This document shows, piece by piece, positions 1-7,010 of a DNA stretch of 9,456 bases. The position numbers were made by a program, and so were the translations under genes. The notes under the pieces are model-generated. The model saw nothing but the letters and a program-made list of their open reading frames with translations. It did no database searches and was not told where the DNA came from. The stretch is from an uncultured Porphyromonadaceae bacterium (lineage in GTDB: Bacteria; Bacteroidota; Bacteroidia; Bacteroidales; Muribaculaceae). The stretch covers positions 1 through 9,456 of the forward strand of contig CAMWLX010000112.1 in NCBI GenBank assembly GCA_947175225.1, given 5' to 3'. Within the stretch, counting starts at the first letter, position 1. The number at the start of each line of letters is the position of its first letter.

Positions 1-43
1 GTGTTTATTATTGTAGATGTAATAATTTCTTCAAGTATTTGTT

Positions 44-991
44 TTACGGCTTGAAGAGATACTGGCTGGAGATCGATTGATTGTTGTGGATTCGGCGGAT
101 TGTATCTGCAAAGAGTTTTGTGACAGTCAATATTGTAGCTTTAGGATTTTCCTTTCCGTAGGGAATGGAATCTGTAAAGATTATTTCTGTCAGTCCACTT
201 TGAAGAATTCGATCGGTCGCAGGGTCACTCATTACGGGGTGAGTGATGAGAGCTCTTACGGAGTTTGCTCCTTCTGCAAGCATCAGATCGGCGGCCTTGG
301 TGATTGTGCCGGCTGTATCTGCAATATCATCAACAAGAACCACATTTTTACCTTTTACATCACCGATAACCTGCATCTTTGCCACTACGTTTGCCTTTGC
401 ACGCTGCTTATGGCAGAGTACGAGGGGAACATCGAAGTATTTTGCATAGGAGTTTGCACGCTTGGCTCCACCAACGTCAGGAGATGCAATCACCATATTT
501 TTTAGATGAAGGCTCTCAATATAAGGGATGAAAACGGAGGATGCGTAAAGATGATCTACTGGCACATTGAAGAAGCCTTGAATCTGGTCGGCGTGGAGGT
601 CCATTGTAATAAGACGGTCAATTCCTGCGACGCTGAGAAGATCGGCTACGAGTTTTGCAGCTATCGAAACGCGAGGTTTGTCTTTACGATCCTGACGTGC
701 CCAACCGAAATATGGGATTACTGCATTAATGCTTGCTGCAGAAGCACGCTTGGCAGCATCGATCATTAGGAGAAGCTCCATCAGATTGTCGGAATTGGGG
801 AATGTAGACTGCACGAGATATACTTCGGCGCCACGAATGGACTCGTCGAAGCATATTTCAAATTCTCCGTCGGCGAAGTGCTCTATGTTCATTTTGCCGA
901 GTTCAATGCCCAAGTCTTTACAGATACCTTCGCCAAGATAATGGCTTTTAGTTCCTGCAAATACTTTTATGGGCGGAAGAGTATTGCTCAT
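44..991 (-). CDS. prs: Ribose-phosphate pyrophosphokinase (PRPP synthetase)
   Basis: Transfers pyrophosphate from ATP to ribose 5-phosphate, giving PRPP for purine, pyrimidine, histidine, tryptophan and NAD synthesis in the cytoplasm. The 315-residue product has the usual bacterial length. Visible motifs are the flexible-loop segment RQDRKDKPR (99-107), the family signature DLHADQIQGFF (131-141) and the PRPP-binding loop VLVDDIADTAGTI (218-230). The segment PYFGWARQD carries Trp at 97, where I recall Tyr being common. I chose the ATG at 991 (MSNTLPPIKVF), because the family begins close to this point. An upstream in-frame ATG at 1015 would add eight residues, but it lies inside a perfect palindrome in the leader. 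The gene stands alone behind its own promoter, 98 bases downstream of the M13 peptidase gene. Identification is very secure; the start is fairly secure. Confidence 0.97.
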   Translation of the reverse strand: MSNTLPPIKVFAGTKSHYLGEGICKDLGIELGKMNIEHFADGEFEICFDESIRGAEVYLVQSTFPNSDNLMELLLMIDAAKRASAASINAVIPYFGWARQDRKDKPRVSIAAKLVADLLSVAGIDRLITMDLHADQIQGFFNVPVDHLYASSVFIPYIESLHLKNMVIASPDVGGAKRANSYAKYFDVPLVLCHKQRAKANVVAKMQVIGDVKGKNVVLVDDIADTAGTITKAADLMLAEGANSVRALITHPVMSDPATDRILQSGLTEIIFTDSIPYGKENPKATILTVTKLFADTIRRIHNNQSISSQYLFKP

Positions 992-1002
992 ATACCTGTA
1001 TA
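991..1002. repeat. Small palindrome overlapping the prs start codon
   Basis: TATACCTGTATA on the plus strand has five-base arms (TATAC/GTATA) around a two-base centre. Its left edge is the last base of the prs start-codon triplet on the minus strand, so it covers the ribosome-binding region of the prs mRNA. It may be an operator or chance AT-rich symmetry. Confidence 0.45.
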
Positions 1003-1008
1003 TTTTTT

Positions 1009-1022
1009 GCCCCATATGGGGC
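1009..1022. repeat. 14-base perfect palindrome in the prs leader
   Basis: GCCCCATATGGGGC is a perfect dyad of seven-base arms and is GC-rich within an AT-rich intergenic stretch. It lies about 12 bases downstream of the predicted prs transcription start and 18 bases upstream of the ATG. As RNA it could fold into a 5-bp stem with an AUAU loop; as DNA it could bind a dimeric regulator. It is not followed by a T-tract on the minus strand, so it is not an intrinsic terminator for the M13 gene upstream. Confidence 0.55.
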
Positions 1023-1040
1023 GACTCGTTTTTATTTCTG

Positions 1041-1071
1041 CAAAATTAATCAAAAATTCCGACTAACGCAA
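1041..1071 (-). promoter_or_regulatory. Predicted prs promoter, Bacteroidota type
   Basis: On the minus strand a TTG (1069-1071) is followed after exactly 20 bases by TAATTTTG (1041-1048), matching the phylum's -33 TTG and -7 TAnnTTTG pattern. Transcription would begin near 1033-1036, giving a leader of roughly 43 bases that contains both palindromes. The promoter sits in the 98-base gap after the M13 gene, so prs can be expressed independently of that operon. Confidence 0.75.
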
Positions 1072-1089
1072 CAAGTATGGCAAAAAAGA

Positions 1090-3129
1090 TTACCAAATTA
1101 TGACACGTTCTGACGCAGGGCGGAACATCTTGTCGCCTTCCTTAATATTGAAGGCCTTGAAGAATGGTTCGATGTTCTTAAGAGTTACGTTTACACGATT
1201 TTCTCCAAGGGAGTGTACGTCGCCGCTGGTGAGGTTGCGCATTTCTGCTTCACGGATGTTCTGAGCCCAAAGATTGGCGTAGTTCATATAGAACACCTGC
1301 TCCGGAGTAAGACCTTCAATGAGGGCTGCTTCGCTATTTACATCTACTCCTTTTTTCTTCTGGCTGTCGAGGAAAGCTGTCATAGCGATACGGAGACCAC
1401 CCTGGTCAGCGATGTTCTCACCGAGAGTGTATTGACCGTTTGCAAAAAGGCCGGGCAGGATTTCAACCTTGTTGAATTGGTCGGCAAGACCTTGTGTAAG
1501 CTCGCTGAATGCTACGGCATCTTCGGGTTGCCACCAGTTGACCATATTTCCGTTGGCATCAAAATTACAACCCTGATCGTCGAAACCGTGAGTCATCTCA
1601 TGACCGATTACGACACCGATTCCACCATAGTTTTCAGCATCGCTTGCTTCCGGATCAAAGAAAGGAGCCTGAAGAATACCGGCAGGGAAGACGATTTCGT
1701 TGTTAAGGGGATTGTAGTAAGCATTGATGGTCTGAGGAGTCATGGCCCATTCAGTACGGTCGACCGGTTTGCCCCATTTCTTCAGATATTCCTTTTGAGC
1801 CCACATATTTGCATTGTGGATGTTCTCTGCATAGCTTAGATTCGGATCGATGGTGAGTTCAGAATAATCTTTCCACTTGTCAGGATAGCCGATCTTTACT
1901 GTAAACTTATTGAGCTTCTTAAGAGCCTCAACTTTTGTGTCGTCGCTCATCCATTCAAGGTGGATGATATGTTTTCCAAGAGCGTTGCGGAGATTTTCAA
2001 CCAAGCCGATCATGTAATCTTTCGAGCTCTGGGGGAAATACTCGTTGACATAGAGTTCACCGATAGCTTCACCAAGGTAGCCTTCAGTAGCACCAAGAGC
2101 TTTCTTCCAACGTGGACGCTGCTGTTGCACTCCGCTCATGACCTTGCTGAATTCAAAACCTGCATCAGCAAAATCATCACTAAGATAAGGTGCATAACTT
2201 TGTACTACTTCCCAGGCATAGTAATCTTTTAGTTCACGGTCAGTAAGTTCGGCAGCCAGCTTGTTGGCTGCGTTCATTGAGCGAGGTTCAGTGACGATAA
2301 TGGTTTCGGGAGCCTCTATATCCATTGTCTCGATAAAGAAACGGTCAAGAGGAAGATTACTCCATTTTGCCTTTACATCCTCATAACTGTAGGGATTGTA
2401 GAGAGCAGGTATGTTTCGGCTTTCTTCGCGTGTGAGAGCTGAGTCTGCAAGAGCAGTCTCAATCTTCATAACGCTCTTCACGATTCTCTTGGCATCTTTC
2501 TTGGAATATCCGGCGAGAGTCATGTATTTCTCTATGAGTTTCTGATAAGCATCGCGAACTTCTTTGTTACGCTGATCATTTAGCAAATAGTAGTCTCGGT
2601 CGCCGAGTCCAAGATTATTACTTCCAAGATACATGGCATAGACCTGTGAATTAGCAAGGTCTTCCTGCGGACCTCCGCTAAAGAGAGGACTGCTATAGTT
2701 CTTATGCATCCAAAGCAGAAGGTCGGTCATTCCATCTTTTGAAGTGCCTTCAATCTTTGACAGAATTGGCTTAACCGGTTCTGCCCCGAGTTTATTTCTT
2801 CGGATCGAGTCCATTCCTTGCTCGTAGAGAGTAGCTACTTTATATGCATTAGTACCTTTTTGAGGGTTGGTAGCTGCAAGTCCTGTGACGATGCGGCGAA
2901 CGCGATTGTTGCTTGAGTCGTTGAGGATGTTGAAGGCTCCATATCGAGCATATTCAGGAGTAAGAGGATGAGAATCCATCCAGCCTTTGTTGACATGACG
3001 ATAAAAGTCTTTAGAAGCAGGTGTGTTAGGGTCTATTCCTTTCGGATCAAGGCTCTTCAGGTGTTCGGCATACATTCCTGTACATACGGCTACCGAAGCG
3101 AAAAGCGTGAGAAAATTTCTTAGTCTCAT
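1090..3129 (-). CDS. Exported M13-family (neprilysin/PepO-like) zinc metallopeptidase
   Basis: Probably an endopeptidase acting on oligopeptides outside the cytoplasm. The 679-residue length is typical of full M13 proteins. The N-terminus MRLRNFLTLFASVAVCTGMYA has basic residues and a hydrophobic core, so it reads as a signal peptide. The mature N-terminal domain starts with the family pattern DFYRHVNKGW (41-50). The substrate-binding NAYYNP segment precedes the zinc motif HEMTH (His510, Glu511, His514), and the third ligand lies in ENIAD (Glu571, Asp575). The late DVHSLGENRVN block also matches the family. All catalytic residues seem present. The C-terminus ends RVIIW and lacks the Cys of the classical CxxW ending. 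The start ATG overlaps the stop of menF as ATGA, so translation is probably coupled. The true substrate cannot be read from sequence. Confidence 0.94.
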   Translation of the reverse strand: MRLRNFLTLFASVAVCTGMYAEHLKSLDPKGIDPNTPASKDFYRHVNKGWMDSHPLTPEYARYGAFNILNDSSNNRVRRIVTGLAATNPQKGTNAYKVATLYEQGMDSIRRNKLGAEPVKPILSKIEGTSKDGMTDLLLWMHKNYSSPLFSGGPQEDLANSQVYAMYLGSNNLGLGDRDYYLLNDQRNKEVRDAYQKLIEKYMTLAGYSKKDAKRIVKSVMKIETALADSALTREESRNIPALYNPYSYEDVKAKWSNLPLDRFFIETMDIEAPETIIVTEPRSMNAANKLAAELTDRELKDYYAWEVVQSYAPYLSDDFADAGFEFSKVMSGVQQQRPRWKKALGATEGYLGEAIGELYVNEYFPQSSKDYMIGLVENLRNALGKHIIHLEWMSDDTKVEALKKLNKFTVKIGYPDKWKDYSELTIDPNLSYAENIHNANMWAQKEYLKKWGKPVDRTEWAMTPQTINAYYNPLNNEIVFPAGILQAPFFDPEASDAENYGGIGVVIGHEMTHGFDDQGCNFDANGNMVNWWQPEDAVAFSELTQGLADQFNKVEILPGLFANGQYTLGENIADQGGLRIAMTAFLDSQKKKGVDVNSEAALIEGLTPEQVFYMNYANLWAQNIREAEMRNLTSGDVHSLGENRVNVTLKNIEPFFKAFNIKEGDKMFRPASERVIIW

Positions 3130-4142
3130 TCTTCTGAAGTTTTTAGATGATTGATTATTGTTTTAGATTTCATTTCAGTTTCATTCCATTCATCATCGGA
3201 ATTGGAAAGAGGAGTAATGCCTCCCCCGGCATATATGGCAACTGCATTTTTCGACACTTTCGCAGATCTAAGGTTGACGAAAAAGGCTGTATTGTCTTCT
3301 ATGTCATTCGGTCCACAAAACCCGCCATACATTTCCCTTGAAAATTTCTCATAGTCTCTAATCAATTCAAGAGATTGAGAGCGATCCGAACCGCATAAAG
3401 CCGGTGTTGGTGATAGTTCGGTCAAAAGTTGTCGAAGCCTGTTGATATAACTATCCTCGTATTCATCTGCAAGTTCGGAGGGAGGCATGAAAGCAGCAAT
3501 AGGAGTGCAAATATGCTCGATTGGACCTGCTTTTTTAGTGAATGTCTTCCCCACGGTGACCGTTCCGCAGTTTTTTATAAGAGAGTCTATGATAAATTCA
3601 GTCACCATAGCCTGCTCATCTAAGTTTTTTTCATCCCACTGTTCGTCAATATCAGAACATGGACGAGTCCCTGCAAGTGCCATTGTCGTGAGGAATTCTT
3701 TATCCTTACGAAGCAAGAGCTCAGGCGAGGCTCCAATCCAAGTTCCGGTTTCAGATGTGGAAAAGGAAAAAACAAAGGCATTCGGATAAGATTGACAGAG
3801 TGAATCGAAAGTAGCGTTTAGGTCAATCGATATGTCAAGCCTGATGACTCTTGCTGCCACGATCTTTCCGCGATTGCCATCCAATTTATCTTTTATCGCC
3901 TTGATTTCAAGTTGATAATCAGATTTAGGAGTAGAAAGAGGCAAGGAGGAATTTATGGCTTTTATGTCGTGTGACTCAGGAATAAAGTCAAATGGGATGT
4001 TGAGAAGAAACTTCTCAGGATTCAAAAACGGAGCGACAACGAAGCCTTTCCCGAAACCTTTAACAAGGGTATGGGATGCTCCGCTGACTATGTCAGTTGA
4101 ATTGGGAAGTCTATATTTAAACCAGTTCACCGAACAATTCAA
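3126..4142 (-). CDS. menF: Isochorismate synthase (MenF-type chorismate-binding enzyme)
   Basis: Converts chorismate to isochorismate, the committed step of the classical menaquinone route. The 338 residues span one chorismate-binding domain. Residues matching the EntC/MenF active site are Lys93 (GKIVAAR), Glu141 in GASPELLL, GTR at 158-160, Glu182 in TEFIID, EH at 209-210, Arg292 in FVNLRS, and the acidic DEWNE (317-321) after IYAGGGI. The LSPTPALCG motif (243-251) favours isochorismate synthase over anthranilate or aminodeoxychorismate synthase. No ATG is usable, since the first internal Met is residue 154. The frame opens with TTG at 4142, inside rimO, with a GTG four codons later (4130) as the alternative. 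The RLPNS segment near residue 11 looks homologous to family N-termini, so the start must be close to here. No menD, menB, menC or menE is in the window, so a role in menaquinone rather than siderophore synthesis is inferred. Confidence 0.88.
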   Translation of the reverse strand: MNCSVNWFKYRLPNSTDIVSGASHTLVKGFGKGFVVAPFLNPEKFLLNIPFDFIPESHDIKAINSSLPLSTPKSDYQLEIKAIKDKLDGNRGKIVAARVIRLDISIDLNATFDSLCQSYPNAFVFSFSTSETGTWIGASPELLLRKDKEFLTTMALAGTRPCSDIDEQWDEKNLDEQAMVTEFIIDSLIKNCGTVTVGKTFTKKAGPIEHICTPIAAFMPPSELADEYEDSYINRLRQLLTELSPTPALCGSDRSQSLELIRDYEKFSREMYGGFCGPNDIEDNTAFFVNLRSAKVSKNAVAIYAGGGITPLSNSDDEWNETEMKSKTIINHLKTSEE

Positions 4143-5421
4143 AAGGCTCAGCCTTAGTAATTTTAACGTTTATGAATTCTCCGGGTTCAGCGTTTGAACC
4201 CTCTACATATATTTCCGGATCCACTTCCGGGGAGTCCCATTGAGTACGCCCTATGCGAGTAGTCCCTTCTATTCTGTCGACGAGAACCTTTACTGTACGT
4301 CCGATCATCTCGATATTATTCTGATAGGCTATCTCATGTTGGAGTTCCATCAGACGATCGAGGCGATTTTGTTTTTCGTCATCAGAGATATTATCATCAA
4401 GGTTTTTTGCAGCCCATGTATCGTCTTCTTCGCTGTAAGCAAACGCACCCATGCGTTCGAATCGCTGTTCTTCCACAAAATCGAGAAGCTGTTCAAATTC
4501 CTGTTCACCTTCACCCGGATATCCGACCATAAGTGTGGTGCGGATTTTGAGATCAGGAACTCTACGTCGCATTTCTGCCAGAAGACTCCGAGTTTCTTCC
4601 CCATTGATATGGCGGTGCATATTGTCGAGAACCTTGTCTGAGATATGCTGCAGGGCAATATCAATATATTTGCACACATTGTCATGGCGAGCCATGACAT
4701 CAAGAAGCTCCATGGGGAAATCGGATGGGTATGCGTAGTGAAGACGAATCCACTCAACCCCCTCTATTTCAGCCATACGATCGATAAGTTCGGGAAGGCG
4801 TTGGCTACCGTATAGATCCGTACCATAACTACTGAGGTCTTGCGCAATGATGTTAAATTCCTTAACTCCTTTCCTTACAAGATCCTTTGTCTCTTCCAAT
4901 ATTTCTTCAATAGGGCGGGAAGTGTGGTGGCCCGTAATAATAGGAATTGCGCAAAATGAGCAGAAGCGGTTGCATCCTTCTGAAATTTTCAGGTATGTGC
5001 TGTGAGGAGGAGTAGTCAGAGTGCGTTCCCAATCTTTCGGACGATTTGAGGTTTCATCAGACTTATCCGGGAGATTCTCAATGAAGTCCTTCCAGTCGTA
5101 TTTGCCATACCAAATATCTACTTCAGGAATCTCTGCTTTCAAGTCGTCCATATATCTTTGGGAAAGACAACCCATGACTACGAGTTTTCCGATTTTCCGA
5201 CGTTTCTTTTGGTTTCCAAGTTGGAGAATTAGGTCAATAGATTCTTCTTTTGCGTCTTGAATGAAGCCGCAAGTGTTGACCACCACCCACTCACCATTAG
5301 GATCTTCTGCATCATGACGCACATTATAGCCTTTAGCAGAGAGTCTACGGAGTAGTCGTTCACTGTCAATGAGGTTTTTACTGCACCCAAGAGATATGAC
5401 ATCTATAAGTCCTTTTTTCAT
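4117..5421 (-). CDS. rimO: Ribosomal protein S12 methylthiotransferase RimO
   Basis: Radical SAM enzyme that adds a methylthio group to the conserved aspartate of ribosomal protein S12. The N-terminal UPF0004 domain carries the three Cys of the auxiliary iron-sulfur cluster (Cys13 in SLGCSKN, Cys51 in VNTCGF, Cys85 in MGCLSQR). The radical SAM core has CNRFCSFC, with Cys150, Cys154 and Cys157. A C-terminal TRAM-like region follows from about residue 370, with the IGRTQWDSPEVD segment. I chose the ATG at 5421 (MKKGLIDVISLGCSKN); the frame stays open another 32 codons upstream, but that part overlaps ftsY and looks non-homologous. The resulting 434 residues match the family. The gene lies 13 bases after ftsY, and its last 26 bases overlap the start of menF. 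RimO is preferred over MiaB from the SLGCSKN and GHHTSRPIEEI context. Confidence 0.96.
   Translation of the reverse strand: MKKGLIDVISLGCSKNLIDSERLLRRLSAKGYNVRHDAEDPNGEWVVVNTCGFIQDAKEESIDLILQLGNQKKRRKIGKLVVMGCLSQRYMDDLKAEIPEVDIWYGKYDWKDFIENLPDKSDETSNRPKDWERTLTTPPHSTYLKISEGCNRFCSFCAIPIITGHHTSRPIEEILEETKDLVRKGVKEFNIIAQDLSSYGTDLYGSQRLPELIDRMAEIEGVEWIRLHYAYPSDFPMELLDVMARHDNVCKYIDIALQHISDKVLDNMHRHINGEETRSLLAEMRRRVPDLKIRTTLMVGYPGEGEQEFEQLLDFVEEQRFERMGAFAYSEEDDTWAAKNLDDNISDDEKQNRLDRLMELQHEIAYQNNIEMIGRTVKVLVDRIEGTTRIGRTQWDSPEVDPEIYVEGSNAEPGEFINVKITKAEPFELFGELV
4143..4155 (-). repeat. Short inverted repeat directly before the menF TTG start
   Basis: On the minus strand AAGGC-TGA-GCCTT gives a five-base stem with a three-base loop, ending at the base next to the TTG start codon of menF. 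A smaller dyad GTTC-GGT-GAAC (4125-4135) overlaps the alternative GTG. Both lie inside the rimO coding end (KAEPFELFGE), so protein conservation may explain them. Confidence 0.35.
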
Positions 5422-5434
5422 TGAAGGAGTGGGC

Positions 5435-6406
5435 TTATTTTTTAGTTGCGTTTCCGAAGAGCGACCTGACAAATTCGTCGCTATGGAATATCTGGAGATC
5501 TTCCATTTTTTCGCCAATTCCGATGTATTTCACCGGGATGTTAAATTGGTCGCTGATACCGATAACTACGCCCCCTTTTGCAGTGCCATCGAGTTTGGTG
5601 ACTGCAAGAGCATTGACTTCGGTAGCCGCAACAAACTGTTTTGCCTGTTCGTAAGCATTTTGTCCTGTGCTTCCGTCAAGAACAAGAAGAACCTCGTGAG
5701 GAGCATCTGGAATCACCTTCTGCATCACTTTCTTCACCTTAGAAAGTTCGTCCATCAGACCTTTTTTATTGTGAAGGCGTCCTGCAGTGTCGATTATGAC
5801 CACGTCAGCGTTCTGCGCTTTTGCGCTGCTGAGAGTGTCGAATGCTACGGCCGCCGGATCGCTTCCCATCTTCTGCTTGATGACAGGAACTCCGGCACGT
5901 TCGCCCCAGATGTCAAGTTGCTCGATAGCAGCTGCGCGGAAAGTGTCGGCTGCTCCGAGGATAACTTTATTACCGGCAGCTTTATATTGGTAGGCAAGTT
6001 TACCAATAGTAGTGGTTTTGCCTACACCATTTACACCTACCACCATTATGACGTATGGCTTTTTGTCGGCAGGGACTTCAAAGTCTCCAAGGTCAGGTTC
6101 GGTATCAGGACGAGAAAGCAATTGGGAAATCTCATCGCAAAGAATATCGTTAAGTTCAGAAGAACTTACGTATTTGTCTCGGGCGACACGCTCTTCAAGA
6201 CGTTGGATGATTTTGAGCGTTGTGTCTACGCCCACATCGGAAGTGACAAAAGCTTCCTCGAGATTGTCGAGGACTTCATCGTCAACTTTAGATTTACCTG
6301 CAACAGCGCGAGTAATCTTGTCCCATACTCCTTTTTTAGTCTTTTCGAGGCCGGAATCGAGTTGCTCCTTCTTCTCTCTCGAAAAAAGTTTTTTGAAAAA
6401 TCCCAT
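5435..6406 (-). CDS. ftsY: Signal recognition particle receptor FtsY
   Basis: SRP GTPase that docks ribosome-nascent chain-SRP complexes at the inner membrane for co-translational insertion. The 323-residue protein is the short form without the long acidic A domain of Escherichia coli FtsY. It starts with a basic, amphipathic MGFFKKLFSREKK segment suited to lipid binding. The N domain runs to about residue 110. The GTPase G domain has the P-loop GVNGVGKTT (124-132), DTFRAAA (154-160), DTAGR (206-210) and TKLDGTAKGG (270-279). The ATG at 6406 is chosen over an in-frame TTG two codons upstream because MGFF is the common family start. It is first in a run with rimO, menF and the M13 gene, behind a clear promoter. 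Confidence 0.97.
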   Translation of the reverse strand: MGFFKKLFSREKKEQLDSGLEKTKKGVWDKITRAVAGKSKVDDEVLDNLEEAFVTSDVGVDTTLKIIQRLEERVARDKYVSSSELNDILCDEISQLLSRPDTEPDLGDFEVPADKKPYVIMVVGVNGVGKTTTIGKLAYQYKAAGNKVILGAADTFRAAAIEQLDIWGERAGVPVIKQKMGSDPAAVAFDTLSSAKAQNADVVIIDTAGRLHNKKGLMDELSKVKKVMQKVIPDAPHEVLLVLDGSTGQNAYEQAKQFVAATEVNALAVTKLDGTAKGGVVIGISDQFNIPVKYIGIGEKMEDLQIFHSDEFVRSLFGNATKK

Positions 6407-6538
6407 ATTCAAAATATATTTTTAGACTACAAAATTACAAAATTATATTGACTTCTACAAAATTCGTGCCAACATTTGAGAGTATGATGTGATTTTTCTA
6501 CGAAGAACAAAAATTGAATAACTTACGAATTATAAAAA
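6407..6538. other. AT-rich intergenic region between nrdG and ftsY
   Basis: These 132 bases separate the nrdDG operon from the ftsY operon. They hold the ftsY promoter. I see no strong GC stem followed by a T-tract that would stop nrdG transcription, so some read-through into ftsY is possible. No open reading frame or RNA gene is evident. Confidence 0.6.
6430..6460 (-). promoter_or_regulatory. Predicted promoter of the ftsY-rimO-menF-M13 operon
   Basis: On the minus strand TTG (6458-6460, within TTTTG) is followed after 20 bases by TAATTTTG (6430-6437). A second identical TAATTTTG (6438-6445) lies directly upstream in tandem, but its distance to the same TTG is only 12 bases and to the next TTG 24, so the downstream copy is the likely -7 box. 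The start would fall near 6423-6425, leaving a leader of fewer than 20 bases, which is AT-rich. Confidence 0.72.
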
Positions 6539-6991
6539 TTACAATGAATATGGGTTATGGATGATACGTTGATTGGAGCTTCCGCGAAAGGGAAGGTCGG
6601 GATCGCGAAGAGATTGGATGAAAGGGCCTTCTACGATTGTATCGATGTAGGGGAGTGGGATTGAGAGGGATGGTGAGGCAAGGATTTCTTCTATTGTAAA
6701 GCCCGTGTAGAGCCATACTGTATGGCCGGATTCTTTGATGGCTTTTGCGAGAATGGCAATGGATCCGGGTTTATACAATGGATCGCCTCCGGTCAGAGTC
6801 ACATCGAAGTCTTCTTCCTCAATTATCTCCATCAGATCTTCCAACGACATTTCTTTTCCTCCGTTGAAATCCCAAGATTGGGGATTGTGGCAACCGGGGC
6901 ATTGGTGGCTGCAACCTGCAAAATAGATGGCGGTTCGGAAACCCGGACCGTCAACTGTAGTGCCTTTAATGATGTCAAGAACCCTGTACAC
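6539..6991 (-). CDS. nrdG: Anaerobic ribonucleotide reductase activating protein NrdG
   Basis: Radical SAM activase that generates the glycyl radical on NrdD using S-adenosylmethionine and an electron donor. The 150-residue protein is of normal size. The cluster-binding CSHQCPGC motif (Cys27, Cys31, Cys34) follows GTTVDGPGFRTAIYFAG. The SAM-binding TGGDPL is at 67-72, and the conserved VEGPF and FRGSSNQRII blocks follow near 120-144. The frame offers no ATG; it opens with GTG at 6991, giving MYRVLDIIK, which aligns with the family start. The gap to nrdD is 19 bases, consistent with one transcript from the nrdD promoter. Identity is further supported by this neighbour. Confidence 0.96.
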   Translation of the reverse strand: MYRVLDIIKGTTVDGPGFRTAIYFAGCSHQCPGCHNPQSWDFNGGKEMSLEDLMEIIEEEDFDVTLTGGDPLYKPGSIAILAKAIKESGHTVWLYTGFTIEEILASPSLSIPLPYIDTIVEGPFIQSLRDPDLPFRGSSNQRIIHNPYSL

Positions 6992-7010
6992 AATAAAACT
7001 CGATAAACAA

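Noticed and set aside
5..25. TTATTA/TAATAA inverted repeat after prs as a terminator
   Set aside because: The stem is six A-T pairs with a nine-base loop and no T-tract follows on the minus strand; too weak to call.
1213..1839. A 208-codon plus-strand open frame opposite the M13 gene
   Set aside because: It mirrors the conserved catalytic region of the peptidase on the other strand, with no promoter or domain of its own.
5369..6451. A 360-codon open frame on the plus strand opposite ftsY and the rimO start
   Set aside because: It lies wholly antisense to well-identified genes, has low-complexity Phe/Ser/Cys-rich composition and no recognisable domain; it is a shadow of the real coding frames.
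6500..6538. Weak dyads after nrdG as a terminator
   Set aside because: The arms are four A/T-rich pairs with mismatches and no clear run of T directly after; not distinguishable from AT-rich background.
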